Position numbers and translations under genes: made by a program
Notes under the pieces: generated by a model
What the model saw: only the letters and a program-made list of their open reading frames with translations
Database searches by the model: none
What the model was told of the DNA's origin: nothing
Source of the DNA: Myxococcales bacterium
Lineage (GTDB): Bacteria; Myxococcota_A; Polyangia; Fen-1088
DNA length: 64,000 nucleotides
Assembly (NCBI GenBank): GCA_022184915.1
Contig: JAGTJU010000009.1
Span: 62,001-126,000 of the forward strand
Direction of reading: 5' to 3'
Part shown: positions 15,255 to 24,343 of the stretch, piece by piece
Numbering within the stretch: the first letter of the stretch is position 1
Layout of the letters: the number at the start of each line of letters is the position of its first letter

Positions 15255-15650
15255 TTATACGGTTGCGACCTTGAGGCCCGGAATCCGCCCGAAATCTTTC
15301 GGTTTTCTCGTTAGAAGACGCAGCCCGTACGCCACCGCGGTGCTGCCTATCAGCAGGTCGTGCGCTCCAATCGACGTTCCGCTCGCAGCCAAAGCAGCTG
15401 AAAGTTGCGCGTGAACGCGAGCTGCGGCCATGTCGAAATCGAGCGTGCGTGCTCGGGTCAAGATTGACTCAACAAAAGCTTCTCTCTTCAAACGTCGGCT
15501 TTCGTCCGCTCGGTGAACTCCATGCAGGAGCTCCGAAACCGTGATGGCTGACAGCACCAGCAAAGACTTACCAAGATTACCGAAGTCTTTCGCTGAAAGC
15601 TGGCCACGCTCCAAGGCGATGATGACGCTAGAGTCCGTCAACGTGTCCAT
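15255..15650 (-). CDS. vapC: VapC-type PIN-domain ribonuclease toxin
   Basis: 131 aa, the usual PIN toxin length. The acidic metal-binding residues are in place: first Asp in LTDSSVIIALERG, Glu in TVSELLHGV, and the later Asp in IGAHDLLIGSTA, with RLLTRKPKDF near the end. PIN toxins cut RNA, often initiator tRNA or rRNA loops, when free of antitoxin. The gene overlaps the antitoxin reading frame by 13 bp on the same strand, in the antitoxin-first order typical of VapBC. Confidence 0.88.
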   Translation of the reverse strand: MDTLTDSSVIIALERGQLSAKDFGNLGKSLLVLSAITVSELLHGVHRADESRRLKREAFVESILTRARTLDFDMAAARVHAQLSAALAASGTSIGAHDLLIGSTAVAYGLRLLTRKPKDFGRIPGLKVATV

Positions 15651-15913
15651 GGGTCCACAGGAACGCCCGGTGCGTTTCCGAGCTTGCTCGCCTCTTCGAT
15701 GGCGTCTGCGAAACCAGGATCAGTGCCACGGTCCTCGATGATCTGCGCCAACGCTTCGAGCGTAAGCAGTTCCGGCGCTGCCACCGGCACGATCCGACAA
15801 AAGGGTATTCCCCCCCTTTCGACCACGAACTCTTCGCCGGCGTATTTGACGCGATTCAGCAAGTCAGAGAAGGACCGCGAAGCCTCTGTGGCACTGATCT
15901 TTTGCACCCGCAT
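15638..15913 (-). CDS. Phd/YefM-type antitoxin
   Basis: 91 aa. The N-terminus (MRVQKISATEASRSFSDLLNRVKYAGEEFVVERGG) is the Phd/YefM DNA-binding fold with the conserved ATEA...F..LL..V pattern and the PFCRIVPV strand. The C-terminal half is acidic and likely wraps the PIN toxin. It overlaps vapC and is preceded by a perfect 7-bp dyad at 15933-15949, which fits autorepression by the antitoxin-toxin complex. Confidence 0.85.
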   Translation of the reverse strand: MRVQKISATEASRSFSDLLNRVKYAGEEFVVERGGIPFCRIVPVAAPELLTLEALAQIIEDRGTDPGFADAIEEASKLGNAPGVPVDPWTR

Positions 15914-15932
15914 GACCCTTAGTATAGGTCAA

Positions 15933-15949
15933 ATCTGAATATCAGATTA
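15933..15949. promoter_or_regulatory. Probable autoregulatory operator of the VapBC-type pair
   Basis: AATCTGA-ATA-TCAGATT is a perfect inverted repeat 20 bp upstream of the antitoxin start and 28 bp upstream of the divergent gene at 15977. This local A/T-rich island contrasts with the GC-rich surroundings, as expected for a promoter-operator. Confidence 0.65.
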
Positions 15950-15976
15950 TCGAAAAATCAGAAAACGATTCTCGAC

Positions 15977-16565
15977 ATGATCATCGTCCTCAATGGGCCT
16001 TTGGGCATCGGAAAGCCGACTCTGGCAGAAGCCCTGATGGAGGGTTTGAAAGGCAGCGTCATGCTGGACGGCGATCACATCGTTGCGGTGAACCCGCCCG
16101 CTCTGGACGAGTTAGCCGTACCTACATGCCACGCTGTCCCTCCTTGTCCGGCATCACAAGGACCACGGTTACCGCCACTTCATCATCAATCACCTTTGGC
16201 GTACGGCGCACGAGCTCGTCGAGCTCCAACACGCGCTCCGTGCTGTGGATGCCGACATGGAGCTTCGCTGCTTTCTTCTGACTTTGCCGCTCGAAGAAAA
16301 CCTTCGAAGGATTCGTGTGCGCCAAAGTGCAAAGGCGCTCGATGAACGAGCCTTCGAACACGACATGGTCATGGAGGAACGGGCGGCCTTGTTGGCAAAC
16401 GCGGATGCTTCGCCAGGCGAACCGTTCGACGTTTCGGCCCCCCCCGCAGGCGCGGCGTACTGGCCAAAGGTCAAAGCCATCGCGGCACAGCTTGCCGTTT
16501 TCCCGATGACGAAGCCCCAGCCGGCCAAAAACCCCCAGAGCGGCCCGAGCCGGCGCCCGCCGTAA
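15977..16565 (+). pseudogene. Small P-loop kinase, frameshifted
   Basis: The first 45 codons (MIIVLNGPLGIGKPTLAEAL... LDGDHIVAVNPP) are a P-loop kinase start similar to shikimate/gluconate-type or AAA_33 kinases, but the Walker A Ser/Thr is replaced by Pro (GKPT). Near 16105-16118 the frame is lost. Sensible sequence resumes in another frame just after a TAG: YLHATLSLLVRHHKDHGYRHFIINHLW, then LRCFLLTLPLEENLRRI (the LID-like R-rich part) to about 16500. The last stretch overlaps a permease fragment on the other strand, so the true 3' end is unclear. With both a damaged P-loop and a frameshift this is probably a decaying gene. Confidence 0.6.
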
Positions 16566-16786
16566 ACATAGGCACCTCCCGATTCGGGGTAGAGCGCAGC
16601 GAGTTGTGCCGAAGAGGTTGCGTTGCAATAGGCAACCAACCCTGCGAGCCCAAGCGCCCACGGAAGCCCGGACCCCGCAGCGCGGACGGCCGGGCCGATG
16701 GCCGCAAACACCCCCGCGCCGATCATCGCGCCTAGCCCCACGACCACGGCGTCGAAGGTGCCGAGACGCCGCGCCAGCCTGGTCAA
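16440..16786 (-). pseudogene. Amino-acid permease (APC family), N-terminal fragment only
   Basis: The minus-strand frame from 16786 encodes about 115 residues typical of the first three or four helices of APC-superfamily amino-acid transporters: VVVGLGAMIGAGVFAAIGPA, the NATSSAQLAALYPESGGAYVYGGR loop, and GFLAGWGFVIGKTASCAAMALTFGQYAAP. Family members have about 400-500 residues and 12 helices. Here the sequence changes after about 16440 to the antisense of the small kinase gene. The permease was therefore cut off by a deletion or rearrangement. Confidence 0.75.
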
Positions 16787-16801
16787 GGATTCCGACCTCG
16801 G

Positions 16802-19354
16802 TCAGTTCCCGAACAGAGACTCGAGCAGCGCCTGGTGCTTGGGCGCCTCTGCGTTCGGTTGATCGAGGGACTCGATCGCGCCCCAGGTGCCGAACTTCGA
16901 CCAGCCGCCGCAGAACACGAAGTGGATCGTCAGCTCGAAACCACTGTCCACGAGGGCTTGCAGGTATTCGCGGTAGAGCGCGAGCATTTGCGGTGAGCGG
17001 TTGGCGGCGAACGCGTTATCCACGAACACCTGGCTCTCTCGCGGCACGGACTCGACCGCACGGATGGTCTGGCCTGCCTCGACCGCCCACAGCTTCACAC
17101 CCATCTGATTGGCCAGTTGCTTCGCTGAAGCCCACACACCACTTGCGCCTCTGCGTGATGTCGCTCTTTGCGTCTTGCAGCAGCTGCGCGGTGGTAGGAA
17201 TGCCGCCCGCCACGTCGCTGTTGCGGTACACCTTTCCGAAATACGGCGCAAGCGCCAGCCCCTGCACCTTGATCCCCTGCGGGTTGACATCCGACGCCTC
17301 TGCGTACTCGAGCCGGGCTTTGTTGACGGACCCGGACGCCGCCTGCCCCCCGAGGGGGCGACGGATGCGCGCCTCGAACTGAGCGCCGAAGACCTCCTTG
17401 AACAGCTCCCAGACGTGGACCTGCTTGTAGGTGGCGAACTTCTGGTGAGCCAGGTCCGCGCGGAGCCCTGGATACTTCACCTTGCTTTCCGTGCTCACGT
17501 ACTTGCCCTGGTCGAACTCGGTGTTCCAGGTTTCGTTCGAATACTCGACGTAGACCTTGCCCGCCGGATGCAGCTGGGCCAACAACATCTTGGCCATCTC
17601 GCGCACGAAGGCGTCGTTCGCCAAATGCGGCACGTTGATCCAGGCGTCGGCCTTGGTGGCATTGACCAGGGCGATCATGTGCTCCAGGGCCACGCCTTTG
17701 TTGGTGGCCTGCGAGTAGGTGGAAGGCTTCGGGCGATCCGCCCACACGGCAAGCGGTTGCCGGTTGGTGTTGCCCCAATCCATGAACCGAATGGGCGTCA
17801 TGCCGGCCAGCCGCGCGATCATGAGAGGCTCGAAGGGCGCGGTCTCGTAGACGGCCACATGCCCGGCGTGCATGAAGCGCAGCTTGCGGATGGGATCGGC
17901 GGGATCGGTCTCGTGGATTTCGACGTAGATCGTCGCCGCGTCTCGGTAGCTGTTGCCCCGTTTGTTGATCACCACGTCCCAGCGGCCCGGCCCGCCCGCA
18001 GCGGTGACGGGGGCGTTCACCCCCGGCCCCTTGACCACCATTTTGCCTTTGCCCTCGAACAAGAGCGCATGCGGGCCGTTGCGAGGCGTGCTGAGCACCG
18101 TGTGGACGATCTGCGGCGGATGGCCCGCGGGCGAAAAAGGCACCTGCGTGGGCCAACCGTCCGCGTCCACGGGGACCTGTTCGGAGAACTGGCGGTCGAA
18201 GACATCAACCGTGCCCACGGCACGCGTCAGCCAGGGGCGCGCGTGCTTGAATTTATCGAGGAAGGGGGAATCCGTTTCGAAATCCCTGACGTGTCCCAAA
18301 TTGGTGCCGAGATCCTTGCGTTTGGCGGCAGGGGCCGCCGGGGCAGGCGTGATGTCCCCGCGGAGCACGAAGCCGGTCAGGGCCACGTTGGCCACCTGCC
18401 CAGCGGCGCCGATCACGTACACCCGGATCTCCATGGCGCCCGTGCGCTGGTCGTAGCCTTGCGCGGGCAGCGGGGCCTTGAAAGCGCAGCGAGCCTCCCG
18501 TGGGCGACAACGCCGGGCTGGTGTACACCGCCGCATTGGCAGCGAATCCACCCACGCTCGTGAAAACCGCCACGGTGCTGGTGCCCGCCAGCACCTCCCG
18601 GCTCAGCGTGAACTCGATGCTCTCGAGCCGAGCCCTCGACGCCATGCCCACCTCGAATTTCACGGAGGCGTAGCGGCCCGCCGCGACGGCTTCGTTGGCG
18701 GAGGCTTCCGTACTGGCGGCCTTGGCCGCGAACGCGTAGCGGTTGTTCTGGCCCGCCACCGCAGCCACACCCTCGGCCAGGCTCCACCCCGTCAGCTTGA
18801 TCTCCGGATGCAGAAGCCACACACGGTCGAAAACCGGCTGTTGTGCGGGCGCGGCCCCGCTGAAGTCACTCGCGAACAACACCCTGTCTGGGTTGTCCAC
18901 CGTACCAGGCGGCCCGATGGCCGGGTCTTCCCCTCCCAACGCCACCCGTACCGGGGTGCCACCGCCGCCTCCAGCGCCAGGCATGCCACCCGTGCCCTCG
19001 GGCATGCCGCCCGTGCCCTCGGGCATGCCGCCCGTGCCCTCGGGCATGCCGCCCGTGCCCTCGGGCATGCCACCCGTGCCTTCGGGCATGCCGCCCGTGG
19101 CCCCCACCGCCTTGCCCGCCCGCGGACGTTCCCCCCTCGCCCGCGGCGTTTTCGGCGTCGCCGCCCGCTCCGCCCAGCCCGGGCTGACCGCCTTGGTTTG
19201 CGCCGCCCTGGCCTTCACCGGTGCCGCCGGCGCCGCCCTCGTCCCCGTCAGCCTCCCCGGTGCTCCCTCCGCCGCCACAGGCGAGGAGAAATGCCAAAAA
19301 GGAGCTCGCCAGGGCAAGCTGAAGAGAGGGCTGCGGAAGACGTCTTGGGTTCAT
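16802..19354 (-). pseudogene. Large glycosidase-like lipoprotein with three frameshifts
   Basis: Starting at 19354, a signal peptide with lipobox FLLAC leads into a Gly-rich linker. The coherent protein then hops frame three times: near 19110 (into the GGMPEGT repeats), near 18480 (TGGSLRF to LPAQGYDQRTG) and near 17140 (ITQRRKW to SAKQLANQMGVKLW). The assembled chain would be about 840 aa: repeat linker, a beta-sandwich domain ending GFVLRGDIT, and a large C-terminal domain with RFMDWGNTN, YVEYSNETWNTEF and KLWAVEAGQ. The S-N-E-x-W and V-E-A-G strands recall the acid/base and nucleophile Glu of clan-A glycosidases. Whether the frameshifts are sequencing errors or decay cannot be told here. 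Each single piece looks conserved, which favours errors. Confidence 0.65.
18981..19106. repeat. 21-bp tandem repeat coding for GGMPEGT
   Basis: About six copies of a 21-bp unit (GGGCATGCCGCCCGTGCCCTC and close variants) encode the 7-residue linker GGMPEGT inside the glycosidase-like lipoprotein. The frame changes at the upstream edge of the array. Such arrays are prone to slippage, so copy number may vary between strains. Confidence 0.8.
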
Positions 19355-19470
19355 GGATGACCAATTTCGAGCTGATGATGTTTCGACCTCAGAATGAGTT
19401 GAGGGGTGTCACTTGAGAAGCGCCCAGGACCGACCCAGGGTTCCAACGCCCCCGCCGGCCTCCTGTGTCT

Positions 19471-20589
19471 CTACAACACCGGGATCCCGGGACAGCCGAA
19501 CAGCACGGAGAGGGGCTGGGAGGACGCGCTCACCTGCGAGCAGGCCTGGCCCTGCAAGACGATCGTTTCCGCGCCCTCGTAGACCCAACCGTCTTCGGAG
19601 CCGAACGCAATCTTGGTGTCTCCCACCTTGACCAGGATGTTGTCCGGTACGGGTGGCACCTCTCCCAGCGCCAAGCGGCAGTTGTTGAGACGCTCGCTCA
19701 CACCGACGAAGACCGTACGCACGTCTGAACTCTCCGAGGAGTAGTACTTCGTGTTCCCGGGACGGGCCGTGCCCCCCGCCTCGGCAAGCTCGGTGAGACT
19801 GGGTGCCAGCTGCATGGGCTGGTACCATCCGCCAAGGACGTACGTTCTGATACCCTGGCTCAACGCCGACGCGAGGGCTTCCTGGGGAAGGTCGTTTCCA
19901 CAGAAATTCGCCGAGGGAAGCGCCACTTCACCCGACGTCAGCAAGACGATGAACCGGTCGGTCCCGTCGTTACGAGCCTTCAGAAGGGCAACAGCTTTCT
20001 CGATGGCGGCGGCGACGGCGGACGTGCCGTTGCGCATGAGACCTGTTTCTTCGCCCAACGCTTCCTGCCAACGGGCCACCGTGGACCCGAAGTCGACAGA
20101 GGCACGCACACCGCACTCACTGAGACGCTCTGTGCCCTCCGGCGTCGTCAGCAGGGCCCACCGGCTCAAGTCTTGCTGCTCGACGAGGTCGTCGAGGGTG
20201 TCGTACGCAAGCCGCACACCTTGGGAGGAGTTCTTCGAGGAGTCAGCCACGATGACCACGGAGGCGCCCCGCTTGGTGGGAACCACGGCCTTCACGCCGC
20301 AATTGTTGGTCTCGGTGGGCGGAGGTTCAGGAACGGGAGGCGGCGCCAGACCAGCTTGGCCGCCAAACGTAAATCCTTCCGCTCCGCCCGCGCCCGCATC
20401 GACACCAGGGGCCCCACCGTTGATTCCCCCCGCCAATTCGCCGCCGACGGGGCCGCAGGCCCAAAGACATAGGCCCATGGCCCCGGCGACGGACACAAAA
20501 GGAACGGACAAGCGCCGCTCGTGACGGTGACCGGGCGCGGACGCTCGTTCCTCCGAGACGAGCTCGGGACGATGCGGGAATGACAGCAT
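19471..20589 (-). CDS. VWA-domain lipoprotein
   Basis: The start at 20589 (MLSFPHRPEL) is chosen because GGGAGGT ends seven bases before it. The lipobox is LWAC after the hydrophobic stretch FVSVAGAMGLCLWAC. After a Gly/Ala linker and a Pro-rich piece, a von Willebrand factor A domain starts with SVVIVADSSKNSS, the D-x-S-x-S metal (MIDAS) site. It continues through TDRFIVLLTSGE, which supplies the late strand of the fold, and GIRTYVLGGWY. The C-terminal 60 residues (DNILVKVGDTKIAFGSEDGWVYEG) look like a small beta domain. Proteins of this kind are common cell-surface lipoproteins in Myxococcota, with adhesion or protein-binding roles suggested by the fold. Confidence 0.8.
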   Translation of the reverse strand: MLSFPHRPELVSEERASAPGHRHERRLSVPFVSVAGAMGLCLWACGPVGGELAGGINGGAPGVDAGAGGAEGFTFGGQAGLAPPPVPEPPPTETNNCGVKAVVPTKRGASVVIVADSSKNSSQGVRLAYDTLDDLVEQQDLSRWALLTTPEGTERLSECGVRASVDFGSTVARWQEALGEETGLMRNGTSAVAAAIEKAVALLKARNDGTDRFIVLLTSGEVALPSANFCGNDLPQEALASALSQGIRTYVLGGWYQPMQLAPSLTELAEAGGTARPGNTKYYSSESSDVRTVFVGVSERLNNCRLALGEVPPVPDNILVKVGDTKIAFGSEDGWVYEGAETIVLQGQACSQVSASSQPLSVLFGCPGIPVL

Positions 20590-20654
20590 GGCGATACCTC
20601 CCATGAGAACGGGAGACGCGCCACGCTCCGCCGCGGCTCAGGAAAGTGCCCCGC

Positions 20655-21977
20655 TCACTCGAGGCCCATGCAGTTCGCGTAGTACGTCACAGTCGCGGGC
20701 CAATCGGAGAAGATCCCGAGGATCCCGACCTTCTGAGCCAACGCGTCGAGCACCGTCAGCATGTCACCGTCGTTGTTGATGACGGGAGTCACGTACTGGT
20801 AGTAGTAACCGCCGCCGGTCTTGAGGAGCCCCGAGCGCTCCAGAGTCCACGTGATGATGTCGAGGCCTGCCGCTTTGGCGGCCACCGCATACTCGGACGC
20901 CACCAGGTTGTTGCGGCGGTCCAACTTCAACAGAGCGAACATCGGGGGTGCCACGATGCGGACGCCCTTGTTCGCGAGGTCTTGCATACCTGCAACGGCC
21001 GTGGCGTACCCGGCCGCGGTATCAACCCGCGCATCCAGGTACACGGCCTGCTTTCCGAAGGCCGGCTCGCGCGCGATCCAGTAGAGCACGTCGTCCAAGC
21101 GGAACGACTGGGGCCACACCTGCTTCGGATTGATCCCGGCCTGCTTGTACTCGTCGAGCATCTGCTGGGCGTACATCTCTTGCGAGTACGAGCCCTCGAA
21201 AGGCATGGGCACCGAAGGTTCCTTCAGCTCCGGCGTGAACTTCGCACCCAGTCCCTTGATGAGCCGAATGCTCTCCTTGTGGGTCACGACGGTCCCGCAG
21301 GTCGAGTACAGATCGGTCCGGAAGTTGGCCGTGCCACCCAGGTACTCCTGCACGGTAGCAGCCTTCGGGTTGCTGGCGTCCATCTTGCCACAGAGTTGCT
21401 TGAACTCGGCCAGGGTGATGTCGCTCGTACAGCAGGTGGCCGTGGCGGGGCTGCCCGTGGCGGGATCGTAGGGCGAAAACGGCTTCGTGCACTTTGCAGC
21501 CAACGCCGGGATCGCCAAGATGTTGGTGGTGGTGTGAAGGTCACATTGCGAGTGCCGACACACGAGCTCTCGATCCTTGGTGAAGGTCACGTCGCATTCG
21601 ACAATGCCCGCGCCCATGCGCGCCGCCGCCTCGTAGGATTCCTTCGTGTGCTCCGGGAACTGAAGGGGGGCACCGCGATGTCCAATTGAGAAGTCAGTTT
21701 TTTTGAAGGGGCCTTCCGAGCATTGCTCGAGCTTTCGCTTCAAAGGGCCATCGTCCATATCCTCGACGAGGTAGTAGGGCCTGGGCCCGACCTGAATGTT
21801 TTGAAGCTTCCGCGGCTTCTCAGGACGAACCTCGTCTTCGTGGGGATCCTTGCGGTGCTCTTCCGCGAGCTCTTCGGCCAACTGCGCCCAATGCGGGTCA
21901 TCACAGGCGTTGGCCGCCAAGGCGAAGAGCGACATCAGGCAGGTCGTTCTCGTGCTGATACGGGTGAACGTGTTCAT
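20655..21977 (-). CDS. Exported glycerophosphodiester phosphodiesterase
   Basis: The ATG at 21977 follows GAGGAAAG and gives a signal peptide ending LAANAC (likely lipoprotein). The GDPD barrel shows its signature: IGHRGAP with the catalytic His-Arg, [21 protein letters not shown] with the metal-binding Glu and Asp, and [11 protein letters not shown] with the second catalytic His. FTPELKEPS supplies the strand with the metal-ligand Glu, and ITWTLERSG and [10 protein letters not shown] close the barrel. These enzymes cleave glycerophosphodiesters to glycerol-3-phosphate and an alcohol, for phosphate or lipid scavenging. An insertion with two Cys pairs (CTKPFSP, CCTSD) and an N-terminal charged extension distinguish it from GlpQ. 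It is a single gene. Confidence 0.88.
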   Translation of the reverse strand: MNTFTRISTRTTCLMSLFALAANACDDPHWAQLAEELAEEHRKDPHEDEVRPEKPRKLQNIQVGPRPYYLVEDMDDGPLKRKLEQCSEGPFKKTDFSIGHRGAPLQFPEHTKESYEAAARMGAGIVECDVTFTKDRELVCRHSQCDLHTTTNILAIPALAAKCTKPFSPYDPATGSPATATCCTSDITLAEFKQLCGKMDASNPKAATVQEYLGGTANFRTDLYSTCGTVVTHKESIRLIKGLGAKFTPELKEPSVPMPFEGSYSQEMYAQQMLDEYKQAGINPKQVWPQSFRLDDVLYWIAREPAFGKQAVYLDARVDTAAGYATAVAGMQDLANKGVRIVAPPMFALLKLDRRNNLVASEYAVAAKAAGLDIITWTLERSGLLKTGGGYYYQYVTPVINNDGDMLTVLDALAQKVGILGIFSDWPATVTYYANCMGLE

Positions 21978-22391
21978 GGATCTTTCCTCGGTGTGGGATG
22001 AAAGGCGCCTGCGCCGCTCCATGGTGAACCTGCGCTCCGTCCCTCACCGCAGGGTACGCCGGCTCCTCCTTCGTCCCGCGCATGAAGACCGCAACAAAAG
22101 CGCGAACGAAGCGCCCGAAGTTTCGGCACTGTTCACCGCCGTGATCAACTCATGACGCCGGGGCGACGAACGTACTTACAAAGAATCAACCGTGTCACGG
22201 TCTGCCGAACACCTCGTGTCGGGGCGCACGGCGAAGGGGCGGCGGGCCTATCGTGAGGAGCCTCTGCGGCCGTCCCCCGGCGGCGAGGCGCGGCCTGACC
22301 GCGCGTCCAGGGCTCCGCGGCCGCAGAGGTCGGCCTGACGCGGGACCGGACATTCTGAACGGCGCGGGCCCTAAATTTAGGCCCCCTTGCC
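21978..22391. other. Intergenic region with a long inverted repeat
   Basis: No credible gene. The right part holds CCTCTGCGGCCG at 22261-22272 and its perfect reverse complement at 22318-22329, a 12-bp stem with a 45-nt loop. It lies downstream of the SRPBCC gene and upstream of the phosphodiesterase gene (both on the minus strand). It could act as a terminator-like structure or an RNA processing site. GGCCTGAC also occurs twice just inside and just after the stem. Confidence 0.5.
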
Positions 22392-23078
22392 CTACTTCGC
22401 CTTGCGTTTGCCCTTGCCCTTGCCCTTGGCGGCTTCCGCCTCCGCTGCGATCTTTGCTGCCGCTTCCGCTTCGGCTGCTGCGGCGGCTTCCGCCTGTGCG
22501 GCGGCTTCCGCTTCGGCCTGCGTGCGTGCGGCCTCTTCCGCCGCAGCTTTCGCCTTCGTCTCTGACACGGACTTCAGGGCCAAAAGCCCCGCCTCGAAAT
22601 CCTTCCCGATGGCGGCGTCCATGTCCATGAAGATGCCCATGACCTTGGCGGGGAACGACTTGTCCCCGTCCATCGACCACGTCACCTTCTGGGTCGTTTC
22701 ACCAGCCAGTGAAAAGCGGTTGCTTGCGACGGCCGCAAACGGTTCGATGAACTCGAGCTTGTACTCGATCCTGCGAGGCGCCTCGACCGCCGTCACGCTC
22801 ATCCTGCCCTTGCCCACGTCTTTGTTGCCTTCCCAGGCGTAAGACGAGCCCACCTGCCCCGCCGGTCCTTCGAAGGTCTTCTTCATTGCGGGGTCCATCT
22901 TTTCCCAAGGGGACCAGGCTTGCCAGTTGTGAAAGTCGTCCAGCTCGGCAAAGACGATCGCCGCAGGCGCTTCAATGTCGGCGGAGCGCTCGACGTGATA
23001 GGTCCCGGGCTGGGTCGCCGCGAACGCCAGGAAACCACCGACGATCAACACGAAAACGACGACGACTTTTTTCAGCAT
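22392..23078 (-). CDS. Membrane-anchored SRPBCC (polyketide cyclase-like) protein with Ala/Glu coiled tail
   Basis: 228 aa. A single N-terminal hydrophobic segment (KKVVVVFVLIVGGFLAFAA) is followed by an SRPBCC/START-like domain (VERSADIEAPAAIVFAELDDFHNWQAWSPW, GSSYAWEGN, RIEYKLEFIEP, KVTWSMDG). It binds a hydrophobic ligand in related proteins and often lacks catalytic activity. The last 55 residues are an Ala/Glu heptad-like helix ending in GKGKGKRKAK, probably a coiled coil with a basic tip, possibly binding nucleic acid or membrane lipid. Homologues normally stop before this tail, so the extension is unusual. Confidence 0.8.
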   Translation of the reverse strand: MLKKVVVVFVLIVGGFLAFAATQPGTYHVERSADIEAPAAIVFAELDDFHNWQAWSPWEKMDPAMKKTFEGPAGQVGSSYAWEGNKDVGKGRMSVTAVEAPRRIEYKLEFIEPFAAVASNRFSLAGETTQKVTWSMDGDKSFPAKVMGIFMDMDAAIGKDFEAGLLALKSVSETKAKAAAEEAARTQAEAEAAAQAEAAAAAEAEAAAKIAAEAEAAKGKGKGKRKAK

Positions 23079-23286
23079 GAGGGCTCCTGGTCACAAAGGG
23101 GCGCCCGGGCGGGCGCAAGAAGGCCGCATGGTGGCACAAGGCGGGTTGGGCAGCAATCCTTGCAGGGCGAGCTGCGCCCACAACGGTCTCATGTGCCTTG
23201 CCGCAAGCGCTCGAGCGCGTCGAGCACCAGATCGAGACCCACGCAAAACTCTTACACTGTAAGCTCCACCGACGAAAAGGCGCTCG

Positions 23287-24264
23287 ATGAAAGTTGCATA
23301 CGTATCCCGTTATGGCCCTCCCGAGGTGGTCACGTTTCGCGAGGTCCCTACCCCCTCACCCGGGCGCGGTGAGGTGCTGGTGCGGGTGATGGCCACGGCG
23401 GTGACTTCGGGTGACTGGCGGGTGCGCAGCGGCATCATGCCACGGGGGTTCGGAGCCCTCCGCGGGGTGGCCCTTGGCTTTCAAGGCCCTCGCCACCCTG
23501 TCCTCGGCACCGACGCCGCGGGGATCATCGCGGCCGTGGGCGACAAGGTCACGGCCTTTCGCGTGGGTGAGCCCGTGGTGGCTTTTCCGGGCAGCGCGCT
23601 CGGCGCCCACGCCGAGTGTCTCGTGATGCCGGCCGCGGGGCGCCTGGCCCCCAAGCCTCCCCAGCTCACCTTCGAGGAAGCGGCCGCCTTGCCTTTCGGC
23701 GCGATGACCGCGCTCGATTTCCTGCGCCGGGGCCAGCTGAAAGCGGGCGAACGCGTGCTCGTCAACGGCGCCTCCGGTAACGTCGGTACCGCGGCCCTCC
23801 AGCTGGCAAAGCACGCAGGGGCTCACGTCACGGCCGTCACCAGCGCGCGCAACGCTGACCTCGTGAGCGCACTCGGTGCCGATCACGTGATCGATTACGC
23901 AAGCGCGGACTTCGCGCACCGCGGGGAGTACGACATCATCGTGGACACCGTCGGGAACGCGGGGTACGCCCGTGTGAAGCCCATTCTCGCAAAGGGGGGG
24001 CGCCTCTTGGCCGTGCTCGCCGATCTGCCGGCCATGCTGAGGGCGCCGTTCGTCCGCGGGCCCCTGCGGCACCGGGTGATCGCGGGCCCCTGCGCGGAGA
24101 CGCCCGCGCTGCTCCGGGAGGTGTGTGAGCTTGCGGCTCAAGGGGCGCTGCGGCCGGTCATCGACCAGCGCTTCGCCTTCGAGAACCTGGTCGACGCATA
24201 CCGCGTGGTCGACTCCGGAAGAAAGAGGGGCAGCGTCGTCGTGAGCCTACCCACGGCGTCGTAG
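23287..24264 (+). CDS. Zinc-independent NAD(P)H-dependent alcohol dehydrogenase / quinone oxidoreductase
   Basis: 325 aa MDR-family protein. The GroES-like domain begins MKVAYVSRYGPPEVVTFREVPTPSPGRGEVLVRV. HPVLGTDAAGIIAAVGDKV and the cofactor-domain motif VLVNGASGNVGTAALQLAKHAGAHVTAVTSARN follow, with the glycine pattern AxGxVG-like in the Rossmann fold. The catalytic and structural zinc Cys sets of classical alcohol dehydrogenases are absent, as in QOR and related reductases. The substrate cannot be told. It is a single gene, and a slight purine-rich stretch (GACGAAAAGGCG) precedes the ATG. Confidence 0.85.
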   Translation: MKVAYVSRYGPPEVVTFREVPTPSPGRGEVLVRVMATAVTSGDWRVRSGIMPRGFGALRGVALGFQGPRHPVLGTDAAGIIAAVGDKVTAFRVGEPVVAFPGSALGAHAECLVMPAAGRLAPKPPQLTFEEAAALPFGAMTALDFLRRGQLKAGERVLVNGASGNVGTAALQLAKHAGAHVTAVTSARNADLVSALGADHVIDYASADFAHRGEYDIIVDTVGNAGYARVKPILAKGGRLLAVLADLPAMLRAPFVRGPLRHRVIAGPCAETPALLREVCELAAQGALRPVIDQRFAFENLVDAYRVVDSGRKRGSVVVSLPTAS

Positions 24265-24343
24265 CTGCCGTGGGCCTCGGCTCTGAAAAAATGCGTCGCG
24301 TCATGACAAACACCCCCCCCAGCTTCGTGCTACGAGCGTGGCC

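Noticed and set aside
17109-18563. 484-aa plus-strand open frame opposite the glycosidase-like gene
   Set aside because: His/Val/Gly-rich shadow composition typical of antisense GC-rich frames. The minus strand has conserved motifs such as NETWN.
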